From Stenotrophomonas rhizophila (GTDB lineage: Bacteria; Pseudomonadota; Gammaproteobacteria; Xanthomonadales; Xanthomonadaceae): 64,000 nt of DNA. Below are positions 8,167 through 17,012 of this stretch, one piece after another. Below the pieces are notes generated by a model. The model had not been told where the DNA came from. It made no database searches and saw only the letters and a program-made list of their open reading frames with translations. Position numbers and translations under genes: made by a program. The stretch's first letter is position 1, and every line of letters starts with the position of its first letter. The stretch is from positions 124,001-188,000 of the forward strand of contig NZ_JACWUO010000006.1 in NCBI RefSeq assembly GCF_020857975.1. The letters run 5' to 3'.

Positions 8167-11100
8167 ATGAGCACGCTGCGCGATGCCATGAGCCATGCCG
8201 CCCTGGGCTGGGTCAAGCCGGAGCTGGACGAGACCCTGCGCCAGGTGCGCAACGAGGTCGAGTACTACGCCGAAGACCCGGCCGACGGCAGCCGCATGCG
8301 CTTCTGCGCCGGCTACCTGCACCAGGTGCAGGGCACCTTGCGCATGGTCGAGCTGTATGCGCCGGCAATGGTGGCCGAAGAACTGGAGCAGTTGGCCAAC
8401 GCCATCGGCGCCGGCGAGGTGCCCGACCGCGATGAAGCCTGCGCCACCCTGATGCGCGGCAGCGTGCTGCTGCCCGACTACCTGGAACGCCTGCAGAACG
8501 GCCATCGCGACATCCCGATCGTGCTGCTGCCGTTGCTCAACGACATCCGTTCGGCGCGCGCCCTGCCGGGCATCAATGAAAGCGTGCTGTTCGCCTTCGC
8601 CCCGGACAGCGCCAGCGCCACCGAAGCCGAGCTCGACCACGCCCGCGGCAGCCTGAGCGGGCGCAACCGCGAACTGCTCGATACCGTCGGCAACGCGGTC
8701 AAGGAAGAACTGCTGCGGATCAAGGACGCGCTGGACCTGCACCTGCGCACCGGCGGCGAGCCGACCCAGCTGCAGACCCAGGTCAACGAACTGGGCGCGG
8801 TGGCCGACACCCTGGGCATGATGGGCCTGGGCGTGGCCCGCGGCGTGGTCGTGCAGCAGCGCGATGCGCTGCGCAGCGTGGTCCAGGGCGAGCAGACCAT
8901 CGATGAAAGCCTGCTGCTGGATATCGCCGGCGCGCTGCTGTACGTGGATGCCTCGCTGGACGACCAGGTCGCCCACCTGGGCGCCGGCGGCAGTGGCGAG
9001 GACGATCCCAGCGCGGTGGAAAACCGCCGCACCGTGGAGGTGCTGGCGCATGAAGCGATCGCCAATTTCGCCGCGGCGCGCGAGCATTTCGTCGCCTTCA
9101 TCGAAACCAACTGGAACCACCAGCAGTTGCAGGAAGTGCCGCGCCTGCTCGGCGAGGTCGCCGGTGCGCTGCGCATGCTGGACCTGGCCACCCCGGCCGA
9201 TTACCTGCAGGGCGTGCGCCAGTACATCGCGGTGGAGCTGATCGACCGCCAGCGCGTGCCCAGCGGGCGCCAGCTGGACACCCTGGCCGATGCCATGGCC
9301 AGCCTGGAGTACTACCTCGAAGCCCTGCGCGAACGCCGCCCGGGCCGCGAGGAAATCCTCGACATCACCCGTACCAGCCTGGAAACGCTGCGCTACTGGC
9401 CGCTGCCCGATGCGCATGCCGCTGCCGTCGATGCCAGTGCCGCGGCGCTGCCGGTAGCTGCCGAGCGCATCGACCTGCCCCATTGGGACGCCGCATCGGT
9501 GGAGTCGCTGCCGATCCAGGTGGCTCCCAGCGCGCCGCCGCCGGGCAGCGTGCCACCGGCGCTGCCGGATTTCACCTTCGAGCCGCTGCTGGCCGCGGTC
9601 GATGCCGACACCGACGCCGACGCCGCGGCAACGGTTGCACCCGCCGTGGCTGCTCCGGTCGCCCTGGTGTTCGATGCTTCCACCGCACCGGTCGCGCCCG
9701 ACGCACCGCAGTGGACGCTGTCGCGCCCGAGTGAACGCGACGACGCGTTGCCTACCTTCGCCCACTTCGATCCGGTCGTGGCCGAGGATGCCGTGACTGC
9801 CGCGCACTGGGACGTACCGCCAGCGCTGCATGCGGGGCTGGATGGATTGGACGCCAGCGCCGAGCCTGCTGCCGGGGAGGCGCTGCCGGTTGCGCGCACC
9901 GATACGTTCGTCGCCGACAGCGCCGGCTTTGATCCGGTCGCTGCCGAACACGACGACCTGCAGATCAGCGACGAGCCGATCGAGTTCAGCGTCGACGAGG
10001 CGCTGCACAATGCCGATGACGTGTTGTCGCTGCAGATCGATGACGGGCTCCCGGCCGCTGCCGGGCTGGACAGCGATGCCGCGCCCGAACTGGACGTGCA
10101 GAGCCTGCCGCCGTTCCTGCGCGGGCAGATCGAGCCGACGATCGGTCAGGTTGCCGATATCGGCGATATTGCCGATGCACACGACGCCGAACCGGCCGCC
10201 GCCGACAGCACCGAGCCGGTCGCTGCCACGCCGGTCAACAGTGTTACCGGCGTCCATGCCGCGGTGATCGGCAAGATCGAACTGGACGACGAATCGGCGC
10301 GTTTCCTCGCCGAGCTCGATGCCGCCGCCGCGCAGTTCAGCACCGAGCCGCTGCCGGCTGCGCCGGCGTCCGTCGATGCCGGCGTGGTCGAGCCGGTCGA
10401 CAGCATCGAGGCCGGCTTCGAGGACGATGGCGAGAACATCGACCAGGACATCCGCGAGGTCTTCATCGAAGAATTCGACGAAGAGCTGGTCAACCTCGGC
10501 AACCTGTTGCCGGTCTGGCGCGCCGCGCCGGACAACCTGGACCGCCTGCGCCCGATCCGCCGCGTGTTCCACACCCTCAAGGGCAGTGGCCGGCTGGTCG
10601 GCGCGCGTACCCTGGGCGAGTTCAGCTGGAAGATCGAGGGCATGCTCAACCGCGTGCTCGACGGCAGCCGCGCGGCGACCCCGGCGGTGGTGGCGATGGT
10701 CGGCCAGGCCTATGAAGTGCTGCCGCAGCTCAATGCCGCGCTGCGCGACGGCAGCCGGGTCACCGCCGACCTGCAGGCGATGCAGGCCATTGCCGACCGC
10801 GTTGCCGCCGGTGAGGAAACCTTCCACGTGCCGTTGCAGCGCGCCGCGCCGGTTGCCGTTGCCGCCGAGGTGGCCGAACCGATCGAAGCGGCCGGTACCC
10901 CGGCCAATATCGACGAGGTGCTGCGCGAGATACTTGAGGCCGAGGTGGACACCCACCAGGCCACGCTGCAGGCCTGGTTGCAGGATGCCCGCGTGGCCCC
11001 GCAGCCGGTTACCGACAGCCTGCTGCGCGCCGTGCACACCATGAACGGCGCGTTCGCGATGACCGACGTGCCCGAGATCACCGCCGTCACCGGCAGTGCG

Positions 11101-14100
11101 GAAAGCTATATCAAGCGTTCGTTGGCGGCCGATGCCGCGCCCGATGCCGACGGCGTGGACGCGCTGGCAGCGACCGCTGCGGCCATTGCCGCCACCATGA
11201 CCGCGCTGCAGGCCGACGCGCCGCGCATTCCGGTGCAGGCCACGCTGGCCGCGCGCCTGCAGGCGCTGGCCGACACCTTGCCCGAAGCACGCTGGCCGGC
11301 GCTGGATGCCGATGATGGGCTGGACGACGAGGACGGCCTGGACCAGGACGAGGGCGACCAGCCGGCTGCCAGCGATGGTGCTGCCCGCGATGCCGCCGAT
11401 GCACTGGCCACGTGGCCGCAGGCCGGCGGGCAGGGCGACTACGCCGACACCAGCGGCGATGCGCCGCTGCCGCAGGCCGACGCCTTGTCCGTGCTCGACT
11501 TCGATGCCGATGCCGATGCCGATGCCGATGCCGATGCAGTTGCCGACACTGTTGCCGACACCAACGGTGTTGCCGACGCGGACAACGACGCGCTGCTGGT
11601 CGGCGAGCTGACCGGCAGTGATGACCTGTCGGCCTACTTCGACGCCGATCTTACGGCCAGCCAGCCTGCCGGCAGCGATGCTGTCACGGCTGCCGCCGCG
11701 CCGCTGCCGCCGGCCGCCACCGGGGCGGCCACGGCCGAGGGCCTGGAAGCGGTCGAACTGACCGGCGCCGAAGACCTGTCGCGCTTCTTCGAACATGCGT
11801 TGCCGCTACCCGATGCGACGCCGGCTGCGGCCGCCGAGGATGGCGCGGCCGGCATCAGCCCGGACAGCACGGCCGAGCCCCTGGCCGCCGCCGGGCCGAC
11901 CGCAGGCACCGACTCTGCCTCCGAGACCGGCTCCGAGGTGGAGCCGGCCACGCACGCCGATGCCGAGCCGTCGTCGCCGGTTGCCACGCTCAACCCGTGG
12001 TCGGGTGCCGGCGTTCTGGCCGATGACAGCGCGGTAACCGCCGCAGCCGATGTGCCGACGGCCGAACCGCAGCACGGCGATGCAGACCGCGCCGGCCTGG
12101 ACGCTGCCGCTGCCGCTGCGGAAGTAGACGCCGATGCCGATGCCGACAGCGACCGCCAGGCACTGGAAGAAGCGCTGCCGCCGGTACCGGCCTTCGGTGA
12201 ACCGGTGGATGCACAGCAGGCACTGGATGACGGCCTGACCGTGATCGACGCGCTGGACGCCGACCTCGACAGCGTGCTCGACCTGGACGCCGGCGATGCC
12301 GCCGACCCGGACGCACGCACCGAAGCCGATGCCTTCGCCGAATCGGCCGCGGACCCGGCCGACAGCGCAAGCGACGCCGGGACTGAAGCCGAAGCAGAAA
12401 CCGCCATGCCGTCGCCGTTCTTCGAACTCGAAGACGCGCCGCTGCCAGCCGGCAGCGGGGCGGCCGCGCCGGTCGCCGTCGCTGCGGTTGCCGCAGCGAC
12501 GGTGGATGGCGCCGCACCGACGCCGGCCGCTGCGCCGGACGAGGACAGCGATCCCAGCGAGGCGCTGGACTTCAGCGTGCTCGACCAGGAACTGGTCGAC
12601 ATCTTCGTGGAAGAGGGCAAGGACCTGCTCGACCATTGCGATGGCCTGATCAGCGAGCTGCGTGCGGCCCCGCAGGACCGCGAGGTGATCGCCGGCCTGC
12701 AGCGCGACCTGCACACCCTCAAGGGCGGGGCGCGCATGGCCGGGATCAACCCGATCGGCGACCTCGGCCACGGCATCGAATCGCTGCTGGAGGCGGTGGC
12801 CGCCAACCGCACCGACATCGACCGCAGCGACGTCCACCTGCTCGAACGTGGCTTCGACCGCCTGCACCAGATGCTGACCCGCACCGGCCAGCACCGCAGC
12901 GTGGCGATGCCCGAGGACCTGATCGCCGCGTTCGAACAACGCACCCTGGGCCGGGTGGTACCGGCACCGGCCGAGCTGGCTGAGGAGGCCGCACCGGTGG
13001 TGGTGGATGCCACCGTCGCCGATGCCCCGCTGTCGGCCCCGCTGCCGCTGGACGTGGCCACCGACGAGGACAGTCTGGCCCGGCCGCAGCAGGAACAGGT
13101 GCGGGTACGCGCCGACCTGCTCGACCGCCTGGTCAACCATGCCGGTGAAGTGGCCATCTACCGCTCGCGGCTGGAACAGCAGCTGGGCGCCTTCCGCGGC
13201 GCCATGGGCGAACTGGACCGCACCAATGCCCGTCTGCGCGACCAGCTGCGCCGCCTGGACCTGGAAACCGAGGCGCAGATCGTCGCCCGCTACCAGCGCG
13301 AACAGGACCAGGCCGACCACAAGTTCGATCCGCTGGAACTGGACCGCTTCTCCACCCTGCAGCAGCTCAGCCGTGCGCTGAACGAGTCCGCCGCCGACCT
13401 TGGCGGCCTGCAGGGCGTGCTCGATGATCTGTCGCGCCAGTACGACGTGCTGCTGCAGCAACAGTCGCGGGTCAGCTCGGAGCTGCAGGACGGCCTGATG
13501 CGCGCGCGCATGGTGCCGTTCGACGGCCTGGTGCCGCGCCTGCGCCGCGTGGTGCGCCAGGCCGGCCAGGACACCGGCAAGCAGGTCCATGTGATCCTGG
13601 AAGGCACCCACGGCGAACTGGACCGCAACGTGCTCGACCGCATGGTCGCGCCGCTGGAACACATGCTGCGCAACTCGGTCGCCCATGGCCTGGAAACGCC
13701 GGAACAACGCCGCGCCGCCGGCAAGCCCGAGGAAGGCGAGATCGCCATCCGGCTGCGCCGCGAAGGCTCGGAAATCGTGCTGGAAGTGGCCGATGACGGC
13801 GCCGGGCTGGACCGTGACGCGATCCGTCGCCGCGCCGAACAGCGCGGCCTGGTCGAAGCCGGGGTGGAACTGGGCGAAGCCGAACTGGACGCGATGATCT
13901 TCGCCCCCGGGTTCAGTACCGCCGACCAGGTCAGCCAGCTGGCCGGCCGTGGCGTGGGCATGGACGTGGTGCACAACGAAGTGCGCCAGCTCGGCGGCTC
14001 GGTGGACATCCACTCGGTACGTGGCCAGGGCGTCACCTTCACCCTGCGTCTGCCGCAGACGCTGGCGGTGACCCAGGCGGTGTTCGTGCAGATCGGCGAA

Positions 14101-14895
14101 ACCACCTTTGCCGTACCGGTGGCCTCGGTCAGCGGTATCGGCCGGATCTCGCGCGAGCGGTTCGAAACCGCCGGTGGCTACCACTACGGCGGCGAAGAGT
14201 TCGCGCTGCACGATCTGGGCACGCTGATCGGCCAGGGCCAGGCCCGCGCCGAAGGCCAGGCCCAGGTGCCGCTGCTGCTGGTGCGCGCCGGCGACCTGCG
14301 CGCCGCCGTGGCGATCGACCAGGTGCTGGGCAACCGCGAAATCGTGGTCAAGCCGGTCGGCCTGCAGATCGCCTCGGTGCCGGGTATCTACGGCGCCACC
14401 ATCACCGGCGATGGCCGGGTGGTGGTGATCCTCGACGTTGCGCCGCTGGTGCGTCGCTTCGTGGCCAACCCGCACAAGCCGATCGCCATGACCGCCCAGG
14501 TCAGCGACCGCCAGGCACCGCTGGTGATGGTGGTCGACGATTCGCTGACCATGCGCAAGGTGACCGGGCGTATCCTGGAGCGCCACAACTTCGAGGTGGC
14601 CGTGGCCCGCGATGGCGTGGAGGCACTGGAGCGGCTGGAGGAGCGGGTGCCCGACCTGATGCTGCTGGATATCGAAATGCCGCGCATGGATGGCTATGAA
14701 CTGGCCACCACGATGCGCGCCGACCCGCGCTACAAGGATGTGCCGATCGTGATGATCACCTCGCGCAGCGGCGACAAGCACCGTCAGCGCGCCTTCGAAA
14801 TCGGTGTCCAGCGTTACCTGGGCAAGCCGTACCAGGAACTGGACCTGATGCGGAACGTGTACGACCTGCTGGGGATTGCCCGTGTCCGTGAATGA
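8167..14895 (+). CDS. chpA: Hybrid chemosensory histidine kinase ChpA (PilL)
   Basis: This very large CheA-type kinase has 2242 residues. Order: an N-terminal PilL/FimL-like region with an HPt-like helix (LHQVQGTLRMV, His52, lacking the usual Lys); a long acidic Ala-rich linker; HPt with HTLKGSGR (His802); an HPt-like segment with HTMNGAF (His957, Lys replaced by Asn); a second low-complexity linker of about 450 residues; HPt with HTLKGGARM (His1516); a dimerisation segment; the ATPase domain (MLRNSVAHGLE, VADDGAGLD, LAGRGVGMDVV); a CheW domain; and a C-terminal receiver (VVDDSLTM, LLDIEMPRMDGYE, GKPY). It should phosphorylate PilG and PilH. The start at 8167 has GGGAG eight bases upstream; an in-frame extension into pilJ is less likely. 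Confidence 0.93.
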   Translation: MSTLRDAMSHAALGWVKPELDETLRQVRNEVEYYAEDPADGSRMRFCAGYLHQVQGTLRMVELYAPAMVAEELEQLANAIGAGEVPDRDEACATLMRGSVLLPDYLERLQNGHRDIPIVLLPLLNDIRSARALPGINESVLFAFAPDSASATEAELDHARGSLSGRNRELLDTVGNAVKEELLRIKDALDLHLRTGGEPTQLQTQVNELGAVADTLGMMGLGVARGVVVQQRDALRSVVQGEQTIDESLLLDIAGALLYVDASLDDQVAHLGAGGSGEDDPSAVENRRTVEVLAHEAIANFAAAREHFVAFIETNWNHQQLQEVPRLLGEVAGALRMLDLATPADYLQGVRQYIAVELIDRQRVPSGRQLDTLADAMASLEYYLEALRERRPGREEILDITRTSLETLRYWPLPDAHAAAVDASAAALPVAAERIDLPHWDAASVESLPIQVAPSAPPPGSVPPALPDFTFEPLLAAVDADTDADAAATVAPAVAAPVALVFDASTAPVAPDAPQWTLSRPSERDDALPTFAHFDPVVAEDAVTAAHWDVPPALHAGLDGLDASAEPAAGEALPVARTDTFVADSAGFDPVAAEHDDLQISDEPIEFSVDEALHNADDVLSLQIDDGLPAAAGLDSDAAPELDVQSLPPFLRGQIEPTIGQVADIGDIADAHDAEPAAADSTEPVAATPVNSVTGVHAAVIGKIELDDESARFLAELDAAAAQFSTEPLPAAPASVDAGVVEPVDSIEAGFEDDGENIDQDIREVFIEEFDEELVNLGNLLPVWRAAPDNLDRLRPIRRVFHTLKGSGRLVGARTLGEFSWKIEGMLNRVLDGSRAATPAVVAMVGQAYEVLPQLNAALRDGSRVTADLQAMQAIADRVAAGEETFHVPLQRAAPVAVAAEVAEPIEAAGTPANIDEVLREILEAEVDTHQATLQAWLQDARVAPQPVTDSLLRAVHTMNGAFAMTDVPEITAVTGSAESYIKRSLAADAAPDADGVDALAATAAAIAATMTALQADAPRIPVQATLAARLQALADTLPEARWPALDADDGLDDEDGLDQDEGDQPAASDGAARDAADALATWPQAGGQGDYADTSGDAPLPQADALSVLDFDADADADADADAVADTVADTNGVADADNDALLVGELTGSDDLSAYFDADLTASQPAGSDAVTAAAAPLPPAATGAATAEGLEAVELTGAEDLSRFFEHALPLPDATPAAAAEDGAAGISPDSTAEPLAAAGPTAGTDSASETGSEVEPATHADAEPSSPVATLNPWSGAGVLADDSAVTAAADVPTAEPQHGDADRAGLDAAAAAAEVDADADADSDRQALEEALPPVPAFGEPVDAQQALDDGLTVIDALDADLDSVLDLDAGDAADPDARTEADAFAESAADPADSASDAGTEAEAETAMPSPFFELEDAPLPAGSGAAAPVAVAAVAAATVDGAAPTPAAAPDEDSDPSEALDFSVLDQELVDIFVEEGKDLLDHCDGLISELRAAPQDREVIAGLQRDLHTLKGGARMAGINPIGDLGHGIESLLEAVAANRTDIDRSDVHLLERGFDRLHQMLTRTGQHRSVAMPEDLIAAFEQRTLGRVVPAPAELAEEAAPVVVDATVADAPLSAPLPLDVATDEDSLARPQQEQVRVRADLLDRLVNHAGEVAIYRSRLEQQLGAFRGAMGELDRTNARLRDQLRRLDLETEAQIVARYQREQDQADHKFDPLELDRFSTLQQLSRALNESAADLGGLQGVLDDLSRQYDVLLQQQSRVSSELQDGLMRARMVPFDGLVPRLRRVVRQAGQDTGKQVHVILEGTHGELDRNVLDRMVAPLEHMLRNSVAHGLETPEQRRAAGKPEEGEIAIRLRREGSEIVLEVADDGAGLDRDAIRRRAEQRGLVEAGVELGEAELDAMIFAPGFSTADQVSQLAGRGVGMDVVHNEVRQLGGSVDIHSVRGQGVTFTLRLPQTLAVTQAVFVQIGETTFAVPVASVSGIGRISRERFETAGGYHYGGEEFALHDLGTLIGQGQARAEGQAQVPLLLVRAGDLRAAVAIDQVLGNREIVVKPVGLQIASVPGIYGATITGDGRVVVILDVAPLVRRFVANPHKPIAMTAQVSDRQAPLVMVVDDSLTMRKVTGRILERHNFEVAVARDGVEALERLEERVPDLMLLDIEMPRMDGYELATTMRADPRYKDVPIVMITSRSGDKHRQRAFEIGVQRYLGKPYQELDLMRNVYDLLGIARVRE
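11503..11538 (+). repeat. GATGCC hexanucleotide tandem repeat inside chpA
   Basis: Five perfect GATGCC units and a sixth ending GATGCA encode an (Asp-Ala)6 run in the linker between the second and third classical HPt regions. Because the unit is six bases, gain or loss of units changes linker length without breaking the frame. Confidence 0.9.
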
Positions 14896-16210
14896 CCTGC
14901 CTTCGCTGTTGCCGGTGGCGCTGCTGGCCCGGGTCGGGCCGGCCCGCGAGCGCCTGCGTGAGGCGCTGGTATTCGCCGGGGCCAACGTGGTGCTTGAAGA
15001 AGACCCCAACACGCTGGACCTGCAGACCCTGCGCGATGCCGCACCGGGCGCGGTGCTGATCGCGCTGGAACCGGCGATCGAGGATGCGCTGGAACGGCTG
15101 GACCCGGTGCTGGCCGCACCGTCGCTGACCCTGATCTTCGACGAGGCCGAACTGGCCGCGCGCCGCGAGGGCTGGGAGGCCCAGCGCTGGGCGCGGCACC
15201 TGGTGGCCAAGCTGCACGGCCACCACGACGTGCTGCCGCCGGGTTCGGAGCAGGACGGCCTGCTGCAGCCCGAACCGGGCCTGCCGGTCACCCCGGCACA
15301 GCTGCATGCCGACGCCCCGCTGGAGTTCCATGTCCGCGAGGCGTTCGACGCGGCGGCCGAGGTGCCTGCCGATGGCCTGTACCAAGCCCCCGGGGCGCTG
15401 AGCGAGCCGGTTTCGCTGGAAGAAGCCCTGGCGGCGCTGCAGACCGGCGCCACCCCGTCCCCGGCAGCAGCGGTACCGCCGCCGGTGCCCTCGGCCGCGG
15501 CGACCCTGGCCGCGGCGCCGCTGGGCGACCACAGCAGTTGGTCGCTGGTCGACGACGATGCAGCGGCAGCGCCGCCTGCCGCCGCCGCGGAGCCGGCACC
15601 GCCGACACCGCCGGCAACGGCATTCGACCTGGAACGGTTGTCGCTGGTCGAACTGGAACCGCAAGGCCTGGCCGACGGCGCCGCCCCCGGTGCGGTGCTG
15701 GTGCTGGCCGGTATCGGTGGCCCGGACGCGCTGCGCCGGCTGCTGGCCGCCCTGCCGGCCGCGCTGGCCGCGCCGGTGCTGGTGCACATGCGCCTGGACG
15801 GCGGCCGTTACGGCAACCTGGTCAAGCAGATGGCGCGGGTGTCGCCGCTGCCGGTACTGCTGGCCGAAACCGCACAACCGGTGCTGGCCGGGCATGCCTA
15901 CATCCTGCCCGACGATGTCGGGCTGGAACTGCGCGGGCGCAGCCTGTACTTCAGCACCGATGCACAGGGCATCCAGATCGACGCCCTGCCGCCGGCACAC
16001 AGCGGCGTGGTGCTGCTCAGTGGCGCCGATCCGGCACAGGTCGAGCCCGTGCTGGCGCTGGCCGGCGCCGGCGCCTGGGTGGCCGGGCAGATCGGTGAAG
16101 GCTGCTACGACCCGACCGCGGCCAGCGCCGTGGTCGCCGCCGGCAGGGAGGCGGGCGAACCGCAGCAACTGGCCGCCGTCATCGCCGAACGCTGGGGCGT
16201 GAGCGAGTGA
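14882..16210 (+). CDS. ChpB/CheB-like protein with degenerate methylesterase domain
   Basis: This 442-residue protein sits at the chpB position of the cluster. Residues 1-130 look like a degenerate receiver-type domain without a clear phospho-acceptor signature. A Pro/Ala-rich linker follows. Residues from about 270 to the end resemble a CheB methylesterase domain (AGIGGP, LVHM, VLAGHAYILPDDVGLEL). The catalytic Ser of CheB (GASTGG in enterics) is Gly277 here (AGIGG). The His (LVHM, His302) is kept, and the GMGxDG loop is replaced by SGADPAQ. A methylesterase with these substitutions is unlikely to be active, so a structural role is more likely. GTG 14882 was chosen; it overlaps the chpA end by 14 bases. 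TTG 14876 or GTG 14888 are alternatives. Confidence 0.8.
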   Translation: MSVNDLPSLLPVALLARVGPARERLREALVFAGANVVLEEDPNTLDLQTLRDAAPGAVLIALEPAIEDALERLDPVLAAPSLTLIFDEAELAARREGWEAQRWARHLVAKLHGHHDVLPPGSEQDGLLQPEPGLPVTPAQLHADAPLEFHVREAFDAAAEVPADGLYQAPGALSEPVSLEEALAALQTGATPSPAAAVPPPVPSAAATLAAAPLGDHSSWSLVDDDAAAAPPAAAAEPAPPTPPATAFDLERLSLVELEPQGLADGAAPGAVLVLAGIGGPDALRRLLAALPAALAAPVLVHMRLDGGRYGNLVKQMARVSPLPVLLAETAQPVLAGHAYILPDDVGLELRGRSLYFSTDAQGIQIDALPPAHSGVVLLSGADPAQVEPVLALAGAGAWVAGQIGEGCYDPTAASAVVAAGREAGEPQQLAAVIAERWGVSE

Positions 16211-16241
16211 TCGCCGCGCCGGCACCCACAAGGACACACCG

Positions 16242-16715
16242 ATGAGCTACGCCAGCAACGACGAAATCCGTGGGGTATTGATCCAGGCCGGGCACGAACG
16301 CGTGCTGCTGCCCAATGCCACCGTCGCCGAAATGATGTCCAAGGTCGCCGTGCAGGCGGTGCCGGACACGCCGGCCTGGCTGGTCGGGCAGATCGCCTGG
16401 CACGGCTGGGACGTGCCGCTGCTGTCGTTCGCGCGCCTGTCCGGGCTGGGCGACGAGCCGGTGCATGGCAACAACAAGGTGGTGGTGCTCAAGGCGCTGG
16501 GCGGCAATCCGGGCCGCCCGTACTTCGCGCTGCTGACCCAGACCTTCCCGCAGCTGATTTCGGTGCCGCGCGACGGCCTGCTGGCCGACGCCTCGGAAGA
16601 GACCCTGCCGCAGGGCGTGCACATGCGCGTGCTGCTGGGCGAGCAGAGCGCGCTGCTGCCGGACCTGGATGCGCTGGAAGCGGCGCTGGACGAGGCCTAC
16701 CCCGTCGCGGGGTAG
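16242..16715 (+). CDS. chpC: CheW-like adaptor ChpC
   Basis: This 157-residue CheW-family protein closes the Pil-Chp cluster. The fold signature includes VLLPNATVAEMMSKVAVQAVPDTPAWLVGQIAWHG-type strands and PLLSFARLSGL. ChpC is thought to link additional receptors to the ChpA kinase. An ACAAGGA sequence lies just before the ATG. The stop lies inside a hairpin that begins the structured element at 16735. Confidence 0.85.
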   Translation: MSYASNDEIRGVLIQAGHERVLLPNATVAEMMSKVAVQAVPDTPAWLVGQIAWHGWDVPLLSFARLSGLGDEPVHGNNKVVVLKALGGNPGRPYFALLTQTFPQLISVPRDGLLADASEETLPQGVHMRVLLGEQSALLPDLDALEAALDEAYPVAG

Positions 16716-16734
16716 GTTCGCATTCGCGAAACCT

Positions 16735-16825
16735 CCCACGATCTGCGCTGCAGATCGTGGGCCCCCCGCGGACCATTCCTCCAGATCCCCGCGCCTGACG
16801 GCGCGCCCCCTTGACTCAAGGGGGC
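16735..16825 (+). repeat. Composite structured 3' element, copy 1 (downstream of chpC)
   Basis: A perfect 12-bp stem (16735-16746 with 16750-16761, loop GCT) is followed by GGGCCCC, a spacer with CCTCC, then CCCCGCGCCTGACGG and a 10-bp stem GCCCCCTTGA/TCAAGGGGGC ending at 16825. The same order of parts occurs on the minus strand at 43467-43552. It probably terminates the pil-chp transcript, although no T-run follows. Confidence 0.7.
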
Positions 16826-16879
16826 TGTTCCACCCGCTCGGGCCGCTTGCGCTGGCATATTGCGCGCCGGACCATTCGC

Positions 16880-16998
16880 GCACCGACCAACGGTCGGTGC
16901 GTACCGGCGCGTGACCGATGGTAGGTGCCGACCGTTGGTCGGCACCTGCATGACACCGACCCGGACCAGGCCGGTAGCGACCAACGGTCGCTACCTAC
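16880..16998. repeat. Cluster of three GTAG-type REP palindromes
   Basis: Three stem-loops share the core GACCAACGGTC or its reverse complement: 16880-16900 (GCACCGACC/GGTCGGTGC), 16921-16949 (headed GTAG, GTGCCGACC/GGTCGGCAC) and 16974-16998 (GTAGCGACC/GGTCGCTAC then CTAC). They fill the gap between the convergent chpC and rsmE genes and resemble SMAG elements. Confidence 0.75.
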
Positions 16999-17012
16999 CC
17001 GAATGTGATCGG

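Noticed and set aside
8101-11796. A 1231-codon open frame antisense to chpA
   Set aside because: Composition is Gly/Arg/His/Gln-rich shadow sequence without any domain; chpA on the other strand explains the region.
11806-15789. A 1327-codon antisense frame over the end of chpA and the chpB-like gene
   Set aside because: GC-rich antisense openness; the sense strand has clear kinase and receiver domains.
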